Origin: Marinobacter lutaoensis
Lineage (GTDB): Bacteria > Pseudomonadota > Gammaproteobacteria > Pseudomonadales > Oleiphilaceae
DNA length: 64,000 bases
Direction of reading: 5' to 3'
Assembly (NCBI RefSeq): GCF_001981305.1
Contig: NZ_MSCW01000007.1
Coordinates: 682,001 to 746,000, forward strand
Shown here: positions 28,199 through 37,034 of the stretch, one piece after another
How the letters are laid out: each line of letters begins with the position of its first letter
How positions within the stretch are numbered: position 1 is the stretch's first letter
Made by a program: the position numbers and the translations under genes
The notes under the pieces: model-generated
What the model saw: the letters and a program-made list of their open reading frames with translations, nothing else
The model's database searches: none
Told to the model about the DNA's origin: nothing

Positions 28199-29074
28199 TT
28201 ATCTGGGCTTTGAAGGGTGATGGCCGGCCACCAGCGAGCCGATAACGATGAGCGAGCTGGCGGCGATCAGTACCGGCGTGGCTTCCCCAAAACCGGCCAG
28301 CACCAGCAACACCACCGAGATCAGCGGCGCGCTGTATGAGAGCGTGCCCAAAAGCTGGATGTTGCCATGCTTGACGCCGTAGTCCCAGGTAAAAAACGCA
28401 ATGCCGACGGGGCCGAGGCCGAGCCCGATGACGCCCACCCATTGGTAGGCATCGGATGGCCAGACTGTGTCTTCCCAAAGCAAATGACACAGCCACGCCA
28501 GCAGCGCCGTGACCCCGCAAAACCAGCCGACGGCGTCGGTTGGCACCGAGCGGACGAGGCGACTGAGCACCGAGTAGGACGACCAGATCAGAGCACAGGC
28601 CAGCGCCATCAGATAGCCATCGAGGTAATCCCAGGCGAAACCGTCGCTGTCCCAACCCACCAGCAGCCAGCAGCCGGTCAGCGCCAGCAAGGTTCCTATT
28701 ATCTGTTGCAATCGCAATGACTCACCGGGCAACAGCGAAGAAAACAGTACAATCAGCAGGGGCCAGAGATAGGCCAGCAGACTGACTTCAACGGCCGGTG
28801 CCAGCGTCATCGCCTTGAAATAGGCAAAGTGATAACCGAACAGCCCGCCAATCCCGATCAGCCAGGCCACCCGCGGTTGCCGGATGTGGCGGATACCACT
28901 GTGGCCCTGACACCACCAGCGGGAGGCCATCAACAGGAAGGCCACGCCAAAGGTCATGGCCAGCATCTGAAATTCCGGAATGTCACCGCCCGTGAGCTTG
29001 GTCAGCAGGGCCAGCGTGCCCCACAAAAGAATGGAAACTGTGCCGATCAGTGTTGCCGTGTGCGTTGCCGCCAT
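28199..29074 (-). CDS. EamA/DMT-family exporter (YddG-like)
   Basis: A 291-residue protein with about ten membrane segments in two EamA repeats, similar in type to YddG-like amino-acid and metabolite exporters of the inner membrane. The start ATG at 29074 (MAATHTATLIG) is preferred over the open-frame start nine codons upstream. It lies 79 bases downstream of an AraC regulator on the same strand, which probably controls it. The substrate cannot be deduced. It marks the chromosomal side of the island's right end. Confidence 0.85.
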   Translation of the reverse strand: MAATHTATLIGTVSILLWGTLALLTKLTGGDIPEFQMLAMTFGVAFLLMASRWWCQGHSGIRHIRQPRVAWLIGIGGLFGYHFAYFKAMTLAPAVEVSLLAYLWPLLIVLFSSLLPGESLRLQQIIGTLLALTGCWLLVGWDSDGFAWDYLDGYLMALACALIWSSYSVLSRLVRSVPTDAVGWFCGVTALLAWLCHLLWEDTVWPSDAYQWVGVIGLGLGPVGIAFFTWDYGVKHGNIQLLGTLSYSAPLISVVLLVLAGFGEATPVLIAASSLIVIGSLVAGHHPSKPR

Positions 29075-29153
29075 GTGCCTATCCGATTGCCTCAAAATCA
29101 AGGCACCAGCCTATCGCGGATGGCGGCCCGTTTGCTTTATCGAAACGGCGGCG

Positions 29154-29885
29154 TTATTGCGCAATAGCGCGGAAATGGCTGGGCGGCTTGCCAAAGTGTT
29201 GCGCGAATCGGGTGCTGAACGATGCCAGGGTGCTGTAGCCGACCCGTTCGGCAATCTGCTGAATGCTCAGCCGGGACTGCTCCAGCAGTTGCAGCGCCTG
29301 CTGCATCCGCAGCTCCGTCAGGTACTGGTGCGGTGTCATACCCACCTGGCGTTTGAAGAGCTCGTTGAGCTGGCGGACGCTCAGGTGGGCCGCGGTCGCA
29401 ACATCCTGGAGGGTAATCCGGTGCTGGAAATGACTGTCGAGAAAGTGCCTGGCGGCGGCGATGCGACGGTCCAGATCCGGCTTTTCGCCGTAGCGTTCCA
29501 GCAGCAACTGCACCAGCAACAACACCATCTGCCGCTTACTGCCGCCTGACGTGGCCTTTAGGGAAACCTGCGTCTCCAGAAATCGGGCGTAGTGCAGCAG
29601 GGCCGGATCCAGTTCGACAAAGCGCGGTACTCGCTCCAAGTCCGGCGCCGCCTGCTCCGGAATATCCAGCACTAGAAAGCGGTTGTCGACCAGTGCCGCG
29701 AAGCCGTGATCCCGACCGGAGGGAATCACCGCCGCCTTTTGCCGCACCACCGCCCCCTCCTGATGGTCCACCATCAGCAGCAACTCACCGGCCAGCGGTA
29801 GCACCAGCTGGTGATAGCGGTGACAGTGCTTCTTGCTTTCCGAATCGTAGCTTCGGATCTCGAGCTTAACGGTAGACTCCGGCAT
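29154..29885 (-). CDS. AraC-family transcriptional regulator
   Basis: A 243-residue protein with an N-terminal cupin-like sensor (HCHRYHQLVLPLAGELLLMVD) and a C-terminal AraC DNA-binding domain with two helix-turn-helix units (ITLQDVATAAHLSVRQLNELF, then LSIQQIAERVGYSTLASFSTRF). I chose the ATG at 29885; the frame extends to a TTG at 29906. The gene directly downstream is the EamA exporter, a common pairing in which the regulator controls export of its ligand. Confidence 0.85.
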   Translation of the reverse strand: MPESTVKLEIRSYDSESKKHCHRYHQLVLPLAGELLLMVDHQEGAVVRQKAAVIPSGRDHGFAALVDNRFLVLDIPEQAAPDLERVPRFVELDPALLHYARFLETQVSLKATSGGSKRQMVLLLVQLLLERYGEKPDLDRRIAAARHFLDSHFQHRITLQDVATAAHLSVRQLNELFKRQVGMTPHQYLTELRMQQALQLLEQSRLSIQQIAERVGYSTLASFSTRFAQHFGKPPSHFRAIAQ

Positions 29886-30003
29886 GGTATTGGTTACCAG
29901 GCTCAACGTAATAACGCCTCAGGTGCTCTACGCCTGATCTGGAGTTCGAGGTTATCATTCTCGCCCTGGTAGAGACGAAAACCCCACAGGAGATCAGGAA
30001 GAT

Positions 30004-30501
30004 ATGCTTACTCGAGTCCTTTTGGCAAGCACACTTGCAATCGGACCCTGCATTGCCATGGCTAATGATTCGCTCCCATACAAAACGGCTGCGGAAAATG
30101 GCATCAAAACTTGCCTCACCCAGATAAGAGATGTAGGAAACTTCATCGTCAAGGGCAACGCTCATGCATCGCATGATTTTTGGAATCGCGATAATGCCAA
30201 TGACAGGATGTTTTCGTCGTTCCTGGTAAAAAGCTACTCAGATGGCGACAGCCACATATCCGTGATCGTGGGCCCAGATAAGTCCGGGGCATGCTATGCG
30301 GAGTATAACGAAACTTCTTTTTGGCCAAAGTCCTGCACCGTGTTGCGGGAGGAGGTATTTTCCGGATTCAAGTTTAGCGGCGCCCTGAAAGGAACAACGA
30401 CTGTACTGGAAAACCCGGAGGGCTCCGTGAATATCTACATGACCCCTCAGAATGGGGGTAACTCATGCCTGACAACAAAACGGGAAGTGATCTACTATTA
30501 A
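30004..30501 (+). CDS. Secreted protein of unknown function, low GC
   Basis: A 165-residue protein that starts with a Sec signal peptide (LLASTLAIGPCIAMA, cleavage about residue 20). The mature part has four cysteines (CLTQI, GACYAEY, KSCTVL, NSCLTT) that could form two disulfides. No family is recognised. AGGAAG lies just ahead of the ATG. A 60-base line inside (30121-30180) has 26 G+C, far below neighbours, which suggests recent acquisition. Its stop overlaps the convergent uvrD stop within TTAA. Confidence 0.7.
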   Translation: MLTRVLLASTLAIGPCIAMANDSLPYKTAAENGIKTCLTQIRDVGNFIVKGNAHASHDFWNRDNANDRMFSSFLVKSYSDGDSHISVIVGPDKSGACYAEYNETSFWPKSCTVLREEVFSGFKFSGALKGTTTVLENPEGSVNIYMTPQNGGNSCLTTKREVIYY

Positions 30502-32663
30502 CACGCCTCCAACGGCGCATAGGCCAGCACCAGCCATTTCGCGCCGTCTTCGAAGTTCACCTGCACCCGGGTGTGGTGGCCGGTGCCCTCGCAGTTCATC
30601 ACGATGCCTTCGCCGAATTTCGGGTGCCGGACCCGTTGGCCCAGGCTGAAACCGGCCTGGCTGGCCGAGTCCTGGCTGAACAGGGTCTCGTTCGGACGCG
30701 CGACCATGGCCGGGCGGGTCACGGTGTTGCGCAAACGCACTTCCTGTAGGCAGTCGGCGGGAATCTCCCGGGCAAATCGGGACAGCGCGTGGAATTTTTC
30801 CTGGCCGTACAGGCGCCGGGATTCGGCGTAGGTGAGCACCAGCTTTTTCTTGGCGCGGGTGATGCCCACGTAGGCCAAGCGACGTTCTTCTTCCATGCGC
30901 CCCGGTTCCTCCAGCGACATGCTGTGCGGGAACAACCCCTCCTCGACACCGGCGATGAACACCAGGGGGAATTCCAGCCCCTTGGCCGAGTGCAGGGTCA
31001 TCAGCTGAACGCTGTCCTCGTGAGCGTCGGCCTGAGCCTCACCGGCGTCCAGCGCCGCCTGGGCGATGAATTCCGCCAGCGGGTCCAGGCCGTCGTCCAC
31101 CTCGAAGTCCGCCAGCGCGTTGACCAGTTCTTCCAGGTTTTCCACCCGGGCTTGCCCCTTTTCCCCTTTCTCACTGGCGTGGTATTCCTTCAGGCCGCTG
31201 GCTTCAATGGTTTCCTTCATCAGCCCCTGCAGTGACGCCTGTTCAGCCATTCCGGACAGGCGCTGGATGATGTCCATGAAGGACTGCAGGCCGGTTTTCG
31301 CCCGTCCTTTCACCTGGCCCGCCTGCAACAGCCGCTCACTTGATTCCCACAGGGAAATCCCCTGCTCGGTGGCGTATGCCCTCAGTTCCGCCAGGCTCTT
31401 GGCACCGATGCCCCGGGGCGGCACGTTCACCACCCGTTCGAACGCGGCATCGTCGCGGCGGTAGTGGACCAGGCGCAGGTACGCCAGGGCGTTGCGAATT
31501 TCCTGGCGGTCGTAGAAACGCAGACCACCGTAAACCCGATAGGGAATGCCCTGGCGGATCAGCGCCTCTTCCAGCACCCGGGACTGGGCGTTGGAACGGT
31601 ATAGAATGGCCACGTCCCGGCGCAGGTTGCCCTCGCTGACCCACTCGGAAATGCTGTCGGCAATGTAGTTGGCCTCGTCCTGTTCGTTGAAGGCGGCATA
31701 CAGGCTGATGGGCTCGCCCTCCGGGCCGTCGGTCCAGAGTTCCTTGCCCAGCCGGCCCTGGTTGTTGGCAATCACCGAGTTGGCGGCCTTGAGGATGGTC
31801 TTGGTGGAGCGGTAGTTCTGTTCCAGCCGCACCAACCGGGCGTTGGGGAAATCGCGCTGGTACTGCTGGATGTTTTCGATCCGGGCGCCGCGCCAGCCGT
31901 AGATGGACTGGTCGTCGTCCCCCACGACGGTCAGGGGCACCCGGTGGCTGGCCAGCACCTGCAACCAGGCGTACTGAATGGTGTTGGTGTCCTGAAATTC
32001 GTCCACCAGTATGTGCTGGAACCGCTGCTGGTAGTGCCCCAGCAGTTCGGGCCGTTGCAGCCAGAGTTCATGGGAGCGCAGCAGCAGTTCACCGAAATCC
32101 ACCAGACCGCCCTGCTGGCACAGTTGTTCGTAACGGCGGTAGATTTTCAGCATGGTGCCGGTGAAGTGGTCGCCCGGTACTTCCTGGATGTGGTCGGCGC
32201 GCAGCCCTTCGTCCTTCTGGCTGTTGATGAACCACTGGGCCTGCTTGGGCGGCCACTGGCTCTCGTCGATCTGCAACTCGCGCATGACCCGCTTGACCAG
32301 CCGCAGTTGGTCGTCGCTGTCCAGTACCTGGAAGTTTTCCGGCAGCCCGGCGTCCCGCCAGTGGGCTCGCAACAGGCGGTGGGCGATACCATGGAAGGTG
32401 CCGATCCACAGCCCCCGGGCCGGAATCTGCATCATCTCCTCGATGCGATAGCGCATTTCCTTCGCGGCCTTATTGGTGAAGGTGACCGCCAGGATTGCCG
32501 TGGGCGGAACCCGGTCCACCGCCATCAGCCAGGCAATGCGATGCACCAGTACCCGCGTCTTGCCGCTGCCGGCGCCGGCCAGCACCAGCAGGTGGTCGTT
32601 CTGGGCCGTTACGGCCTCGCGCTGGGCATCATTGAGAGGGTCGATGATGTGGGAGACGTCCAT
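30498..32663 (-). CDS. uvrD: DNA helicase II UvrD
   Basis: A 721-residue superfamily 1A helicase, the normal UvrD length. The start matches UvrD closely (IIDPLNDAQREAVTAQNDHLLVLAGAGSGKT), followed by DEFQDTN (motif II), GDDDQSIYGWRGA (motif III) and VALLYRSN-like motif IV. The C-terminus has the UvrD tail with RVRHPKFGEGIV. It unwinds DNA 3' to 5' in nucleotide-excision and mismatch repair. It is convergent with the secreted orphan. Confidence 0.95.
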   Translation of the reverse strand: MDVSHIIDPLNDAQREAVTAQNDHLLVLAGAGSGKTRVLVHRIAWLMAVDRVPPTAILAVTFTNKAAKEMRYRIEEMMQIPARGLWIGTFHGIAHRLLRAHWRDAGLPENFQVLDSDDQLRLVKRVMRELQIDESQWPPKQAQWFINSQKDEGLRADHIQEVPGDHFTGTMLKIYRRYEQLCQQGGLVDFGELLLRSHELWLQRPELLGHYQQRFQHILVDEFQDTNTIQYAWLQVLASHRVPLTVVGDDDQSIYGWRGARIENIQQYQRDFPNARLVRLEQNYRSTKTILKAANSVIANNQGRLGKELWTDGPEGEPISLYAAFNEQDEANYIADSISEWVSEGNLRRDVAILYRSNAQSRVLEEALIRQGIPYRVYGGLRFYDRQEIRNALAYLRLVHYRRDDAAFERVVNVPPRGIGAKSLAELRAYATEQGISLWESSERLLQAGQVKGRAKTGLQSFMDIIQRLSGMAEQASLQGLMKETIEASGLKEYHASEKGEKGQARVENLEELVNALADFEVDDGLDPLAEFIAQAALDAGEAQADAHEDSVQLMTLHSAKGLEFPLVFIAGVEEGLFPHSMSLEEPGRMEEERRLAYVGITRAKKKLVLTYAESRRLYGQEKFHALSRFAREIPADCLQEVRLRNTVTRPAMVARPNETLFSQDSASQAGFSLGQRVRHPKFGEGIVMNCEGTGHHTRVQVNFEDGAKWLVLAYAPLEAC

Positions 32664-32750
32664 AGGAAATCGTTCGCTACTGGCTAAATAAACAGGTTCG
32701 TGAGTATAACAGGAGAAACGCGGGATTGCCGGGCGGGGATGGGCACGGGG

Positions 32751-32776
32751 CCGCCCGGGACACAGGTCCCGGGCGG
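32751..32776. terminator. GC-rich perfect hairpin downstream of the aldehyde dehydrogenase
   Basis: CCGCCCGGGAC and GTCCCGGGCGG form a perfect 11-bp stem with an ACAG loop. It lies in the gap between uvrD and the aldehyde dehydrogenase gene. There is no U tract on either side, so termination is not certain. Confidence 0.5.
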
Positions 32777-32797
32777 GAGGGCTGTCGGGGCTCTTCG

Positions 32798-32818
32798 CAC
32801 CGCCCGGGGCGGGCGGTG
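32798..32818. terminator. Second GC-rich hairpin next to the aldehyde dehydrogenase stop
   Basis: CACCGCCC and GGGCGGTG form an 8-bp stem around GGGGC, 10 bases past the aldehyde dehydrogenase stop. It resembles the hairpin at 32751 in its GCCCGGG core. Terminator or structured spacer. Confidence 0.45.
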
Positions 32819-32827
32819 GTGTTGCGG

Positions 32828-34276
32828 TCAGAAGCCCCGGGGCACGGTTTGCGGCTCGACGAACTCGAACAGGCCTTCCAACCCGCCCTCGCGGCCGATG
32901 CCGGAGGCTTTCATGCCGCCGAACGGTGCCTCCGGCGTCGGCCCGGTGCCGGTGTTCCAGCCGACATGACCGAACCGGAGCCCGGCCGCCACGCGTTGCG
33001 CCCGCTCGGCGTCGGCCGTGAATACGTAAGAAGCGAGGCCGAATTCGGTGTCGTTCCCCGCCGCGATCACCTCCTCCTCGCCACGGAACACCGCCATCGG
33101 CACCAGCGGCCCGAAGGTTTCCTCGCGGTAGCAGTCCATCGACCGGTCCACCCCCAGGACCACGGTTGGCGGGAAGAACAGGCCCTCCCCCAAGTCCTCG
33201 GGCCGGGCACCGGCAATCAGGCGGGCGCCCTTGGCCAGGGCATCCTCCAGGTGGCGCCGGACCTTGTCGAAGCCGGCACGGTTGATCAGCGGCCCGATGT
33301 CCACACCGGACTCCAGGCCGTTGCCGACGGTCAGTCCGGCCACCCGGTCGGCCAGTTTTCCGGCGAAGGCATCGGCCACCTTCTCGTGCACGAAGATGCG
33401 GTTGGCGCAGACACAGGTCTGACCACCGCCCCGGAATTTGTTCGCCACCAGGTTGTCCGCGGCGGCGTCCAGGTCGGCGTCGTCAAAGACAATGAACGGC
33501 GCGTTGCCACCCAGCTCCAGGGCCAGTTTCTTGATCTGGGGCGCGGTGTCCAGGATCAGCTGCCGGCCCACTTCGGTGGAGCCGGTGAAGCTCAACATGG
33601 GCACATCCGGATGCTCGCACAGCACCTTGCCGATCACGCTGGCCTTACCCATCACCAGGTTGACCATGCCATCGGGCAGCCCCAGGCGGTCCAGCAGGCT
33701 GAAGAAGGCAATCATGGTCAGCGGTGTTTCACTGGCCGGTTTGATCACCGACGGGCAGCCGGCCGCCAGTGCCGCCGAGAGTTTCTTGGCGATCATGCCG
33801 ATGGGAAAGTTCCAGGGCACGATCAGGCCGGTCACGCCCACCGGCCGGTAGTGCACCGTCCAGCTGCAGCCCTTGGGTTTCTCCGGCAAGGTGTGGGCGT
33901 CCAGCGCCTGGATGTGCTTGGCACAGTAGTCGAAAAAGCCGGCGGCGTAGTCCACCTCGCCCTGGGCTTCCAGCCAGGGTTTGCCGTGTTCCATGCACAG
34001 GATGCGACCAATTTCCTCCCGGTGCGCCAGCAGGCTGTCCCGGATGCCTTCCAGCCACTGGCGCCGGGTGTCCAGCGGGTAGGGCTGGGTCAGCCTCAGT
34101 GCCGACTTGCCGGCTTCAATGGCCGCTTCGACGTCCTCGGCGGGCATGGACGGCACCCGGGCGATCACCTCGCCGGTGGCCGGGTTGTGGACATCGAAGG
34201 TCCGGCCTCCGGCGCTGTCCCGCCAGCGTCCGCCAATGTAGCCCGTGAGGTTTTCCAGCAGCGGTGATTCGATCAT
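32828..34276 (-). CDS. NAD(P)-dependent aldehyde dehydrogenase (GabD-like)
   Basis: A 482-residue ALDH with VPWNFPIGMIAKKLSAALAA, the catalytic Glu in LELGGNAP and the catalytic Cys in GGGQTCVCANR. Sequence style and length fit succinate-semialdehyde/glutarate-semialdehyde dehydrogenases. It oxidises an aldehyde to the acid. It is divergent from an acetylpolyamine amidohydrolase-like gene, which suggests a role at the end of polyamine or GABA breakdown. The ATG at 34276 follows GAGGAG. Substrate is inferred only. Confidence 0.87.
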   Translation of the reverse strand: MIESPLLENLTGYIGGRWRDSAGGRTFDVHNPATGEVIARVPSMPAEDVEAAIEAGKSALRLTQPYPLDTRRQWLEGIRDSLLAHREEIGRILCMEHGKPWLEAQGEVDYAAGFFDYCAKHIQALDAHTLPEKPKGCSWTVHYRPVGVTGLIVPWNFPIGMIAKKLSAALAAGCPSVIKPASETPLTMIAFFSLLDRLGLPDGMVNLVMGKASVIGKVLCEHPDVPMLSFTGSTEVGRQLILDTAPQIKKLALELGGNAPFIVFDDADLDAAADNLVANKFRGGGQTCVCANRIFVHEKVADAFAGKLADRVAGLTVGNGLESGVDIGPLINRAGFDKVRRHLEDALAKGARLIAGARPEDLGEGLFFPPTVVLGVDRSMDCYREETFGPLVPMAVFRGEEEVIAAGNDTEFGLASYVFTADAERAQRVAAGLRFGHVGWNTGTGPTPEAPFGGMKASGIGREGGLEGLFEFVEPQTVPRGF

Positions 34277-34439
34277 CTCGGCTCCTCATATCTGCGTTCG
34301 GCCCGGCCGCACCGGGTTGCGTCCATGAATGATGTCTTCCATAGTGGATCTTGAGTCTAAGCCTGTAAAGTCAAGGGCAGACTGGACTCACCCCGGACCC
34401 GCCGGGCTTCGGGCAAGCGAACTGAAAGGAGGCCGGACG

Positions 34440-35453
34440 ATGAAAGCGTATTTCCACCCCTCGCAGGACCTGCACGTGCCGAAGACGTACTTCACCCGGG
34501 GGCAGATGCGCCAGCCCCAGGAAGTGCCGGCCCGCACCGGTCATCTGCTGGAAGGGCTCCGAGAGCTGGGCATGCCGGTCCTGCAGCCGGCGGACCAGGG
34601 GGCCGGACCGATTTCCCGGGTGCACGATCTGGGGTACCTGCGTTTCCTGCAGACCGCGCACCGGCGCTGGATGGAAATGGAAGACTGGGGCGACGAGGTC
34701 ATGTCGAACATTTTCGTGCGCTCGCCCAATGCCCTGCGCGGGGTCTTGGCGGAGGCCGCCCGCTACCTGGCCGACGGCAGTTGCCCGGTGGGTGAACGGA
34801 CCTGGGAAGCCGCCTACTGGTCGGCGCAGAGCGCCCTGGGTGCGGCCGACGCGCTGATGGCCGGCGACCGCAGCGCCTACGCGGTGTGTCGGCCGCCGGG
34901 GCACCACGCGCGCCGGGACGCCGCCGGCGGTTTCTGCTACCTGAACAACGCCGCCATCGCCGCCGAGCACCTGCGCGGCCGCTTCAACCGGATCGCCATT
35001 CTGGATACCGACATGCACCACGGACAGGGTATTCAGGAAATCTTCTACCATCGCAGTGACGTGCTGTACGTATCCATTCACGGCGACCCCACCAACTTCT
35101 ACCCGGTGGTCAGCGGTTTCGAGGATGAACGCGGCGAGGGCGAGGGCGACGGGTTCAACATCAATCTACCCATGCCCCATGGCGCCAGCGAGGAGGACTT
35201 CTTCGGCCGCCTGGACGAGGCCCTGGCGGCGATCCGGCTGTTCCAGCCGGACGCCCTGGTGCTGGCACTGGGCTTCGATATCTACCGGAACGACCCCCAG
35301 GCCAAGGTGTCGGTGAGCTCGGAGGGGTTCTGCCGCCTCGGCACCCACCTGCGCCACCTGGGCCTGCCCACACTGGTGGTGCAGGAAGGCGGCTACGACC
35401 TGGACACCCTGGGCACCAACGTGCAGCAGTTCTTCCGGGGACTGGAGGGGTAA
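34440..35453 (+). CDS. Histone deacetylase-like hydrolase (acetylpolyamine amidohydrolase type)
   Basis: A 337-residue zinc-dependent deacetylase. Visible motifs: RPPGHHARRDAAGGFCYLNNAAIAA with the catalytic His pair, DTDMHHGQGIQE with zinc-binding residues, and the C-terminal QEGGYDLDTLG. Bacterial members of this class remove acetyl groups from acetylpolyamines. The ATG at 34440 has AAAGGAGG upstream; the frame extends back to 34329 but without family sequence. It is divergent from the aldehyde dehydrogenase at 34276, and the 163-base gap between them must contain both promoters. Confidence 0.88.
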   Translation: MKAYFHPSQDLHVPKTYFTRGQMRQPQEVPARTGHLLEGLRELGMPVLQPADQGAGPISRVHDLGYLRFLQTAHRRWMEMEDWGDEVMSNIFVRSPNALRGVLAEAARYLADGSCPVGERTWEAAYWSAQSALGAADALMAGDRSAYAVCRPPGHHARRDAAGGFCYLNNAAIAAEHLRGRFNRIAILDTDMHHGQGIQEIFYHRSDVLYVSIHGDPTNFYPVVSGFEDERGEGEGDGFNINLPMPHGASEEDFFGRLDEALAAIRLFQPDALVLALGFDIYRNDPQAKVSVSSEGFCRLGTHLRHLGLPTLVVQEGGYDLDTLGTNVQQFFRGLEG

Positions 35454-35466
35454 GGCCGCAGCAGGC

Positions 35467-36921
35467 TCAGGCGGCCGGGCTGTAGACCTTCACGTTGTCG
35501 TACCCCTCGGCCTTCAGGTGACCGGCATGCAGGCGGCTCATGGTGCCCCGGTCACAAAACAGCAGGTACTGGCGGTCCCTGGGCAGGGCCTCCATGCGCT
35601 GGTTGAGCTCGTAGAAGGGAATTTTCAGCACTTCGTTGTTGGTCAGGGTCAGCGGCTCCCGCTCTTCCTCGGCGGGGTGGCGGATGTCGATGACCACGTC
35701 GCCCACCGACGGCGTCCGTACCAGTTCGATCTCCTCCGGCGTGGAGGTGCTGTCCATCAGGGCATGCACCGGCGTTTCCACCCGCGCGGCAACGGCGTTC
35801 GCCAGAACCTGCGGATCCATGTTGGCCTCGTCCGCCTCGACCCGGTCCAGCTTGGCCCGGGTGGCCGGCTTCTGGGAAATCACGCCGCAGTACTCCGGCA
35901 TGGTGCGGGCAAAGGGCTCGGTGCCGATCTGGCGCGCCAGGGCGATGATGTCCTGTTTGTCCATGGCGATCAGCGGCCGCAGCACCACCTCGCCGGTCGC
36001 CCGGTCCACCACGTTGAGGTTGGACAGGGTCTGGCTGGACACCTGCGCCACCGCGTCGCCCATCACCAGACCGGCCACGCCCAGCTCTCTGGCGATCTCA
36101 CCGGCCGCCTTGAGCATCTGGCGCTTGAGCACCACGCCCCAGTGCCGGTGGTTGACCGCGCGCATGATCTCCGCCACCACGCCGTCAAAGGGCACCGAGA
36201 TGAATTTCACCGAGTGGGAGGCGCCGTACCGCTGCCAGAGATAATGCGCCACCTGACGCACCCCCACTTCATGGGCGGTACCTCCCAGATTGAAGAACAG
36301 GAAGTGGCTGCGCAGGCCCCGGCGCATCATCAGGTAGGCCGCCACCGACGAGTCGTAGCCGCCGGAGATCAGCGTCATGACCGTTTCCACCGACCCCAGC
36401 GGGTAACCGCCCAGGCCCGGGTGCTTGTGCCGGCTGATGTGAAACTGGTCGCCCTTGACCTCGACCCGCACTTCCACGTCCGGATTGGTCAGGTCCACGC
36501 CCCGGGTGTCGTTGGCCCGCAGCAAGGCCGCGCCCACCGCCCGCTCCACGTCCAGGGAACGAAAATCATGCTGACCCACCCGCTTGGCCCGGACCGCCAG
36601 GGTCTTGCCATCCAGGGCGCCACGGTAGGCCTGTACCGCTTTCTCGCCCATATCCTCCAGGGACACCAGGGGGTAAACCGCCACCTCCTGGATGCTGGAG
36701 ATGCCGGGGGTCCGCATCAGCGTGTCGATCACCGGCGTGTGCAGGCCGCGCCCATCCGGCACCACCACGTCGATGCGGTCCCAGCCGCCCGACACCTCGA
36801 TGTCGGGGTCCAGCCGGACCAGCAGTTTGCGGATGTTCTGACGCAGCTGCCGCATTTGCTGCTGGCGAACAGGCTTGCTCTTGATGGCGACTTCCGGCGC
36901 GGGACGAATCAGCAGTTTCAT
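35467..36921 (-). CDS. thiI: tRNA sulfurtransferase ThiI with C-terminal rhodanese domain
   Basis: A 484-residue protein (E. coli ThiI has 482) with an N-terminal THUMP domain (about 60-165), a PP-loop adenylation domain (SGGYDSSVAAYLMMRRG at about 185) and a C-terminal rhodanese domain with the persulfide cysteine in LFCDRGTMSRLHA. It adds sulfur to uridine 8 of tRNA (s4U) and takes part in thiazole synthesis for thiamine. The start ATG at 36921 lies 113 bases from the divergent ppnN start. Confidence 0.95.
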   Translation of the reverse strand: MKLLIRPAPEVAIKSKPVRQQQMRQLRQNIRKLLVRLDPDIEVSGGWDRIDVVVPDGRGLHTPVIDTLMRTPGISSIQEVAVYPLVSLEDMGEKAVQAYRGALDGKTLAVRAKRVGQHDFRSLDVERAVGAALLRANDTRGVDLTNPDVEVRVEVKGDQFHISRHKHPGLGGYPLGSVETVMTLISGGYDSSVAAYLMMRRGLRSHFLFFNLGGTAHEVGVRQVAHYLWQRYGASHSVKFISVPFDGVVAEIMRAVNHRHWGVVLKRQMLKAAGEIARELGVAGLVMGDAVAQVSSQTLSNLNVVDRATGEVVLRPLIAMDKQDIIALARQIGTEPFARTMPEYCGVISQKPATRAKLDRVEADEANMDPQVLANAVAARVETPVHALMDSTSTPEEIELVRTPSVGDVVIDIRHPAEEEREPLTLTNNEVLKIPFYELNQRMEALPRDRQYLLFCDRGTMSRLHAGHLKAEGYDNVKVYSPAA

Positions 36922-37034
36922 AGGGATCGGAATCTTGACGGGTGGCGTATGAAGCGGAAAGCGCTTAGTGTACCGTTTTGTCGGATTGCCTCAAAATCCG
37001 GCTTGGCCGAAATCACCAGGAGTCTGCGCACTAC

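Noticed and set aside
28125..28655. A 176-codon minus-strand frame inside the EamA region
   Set aside because: It is a shadow of the EamA exporter gene in another frame.
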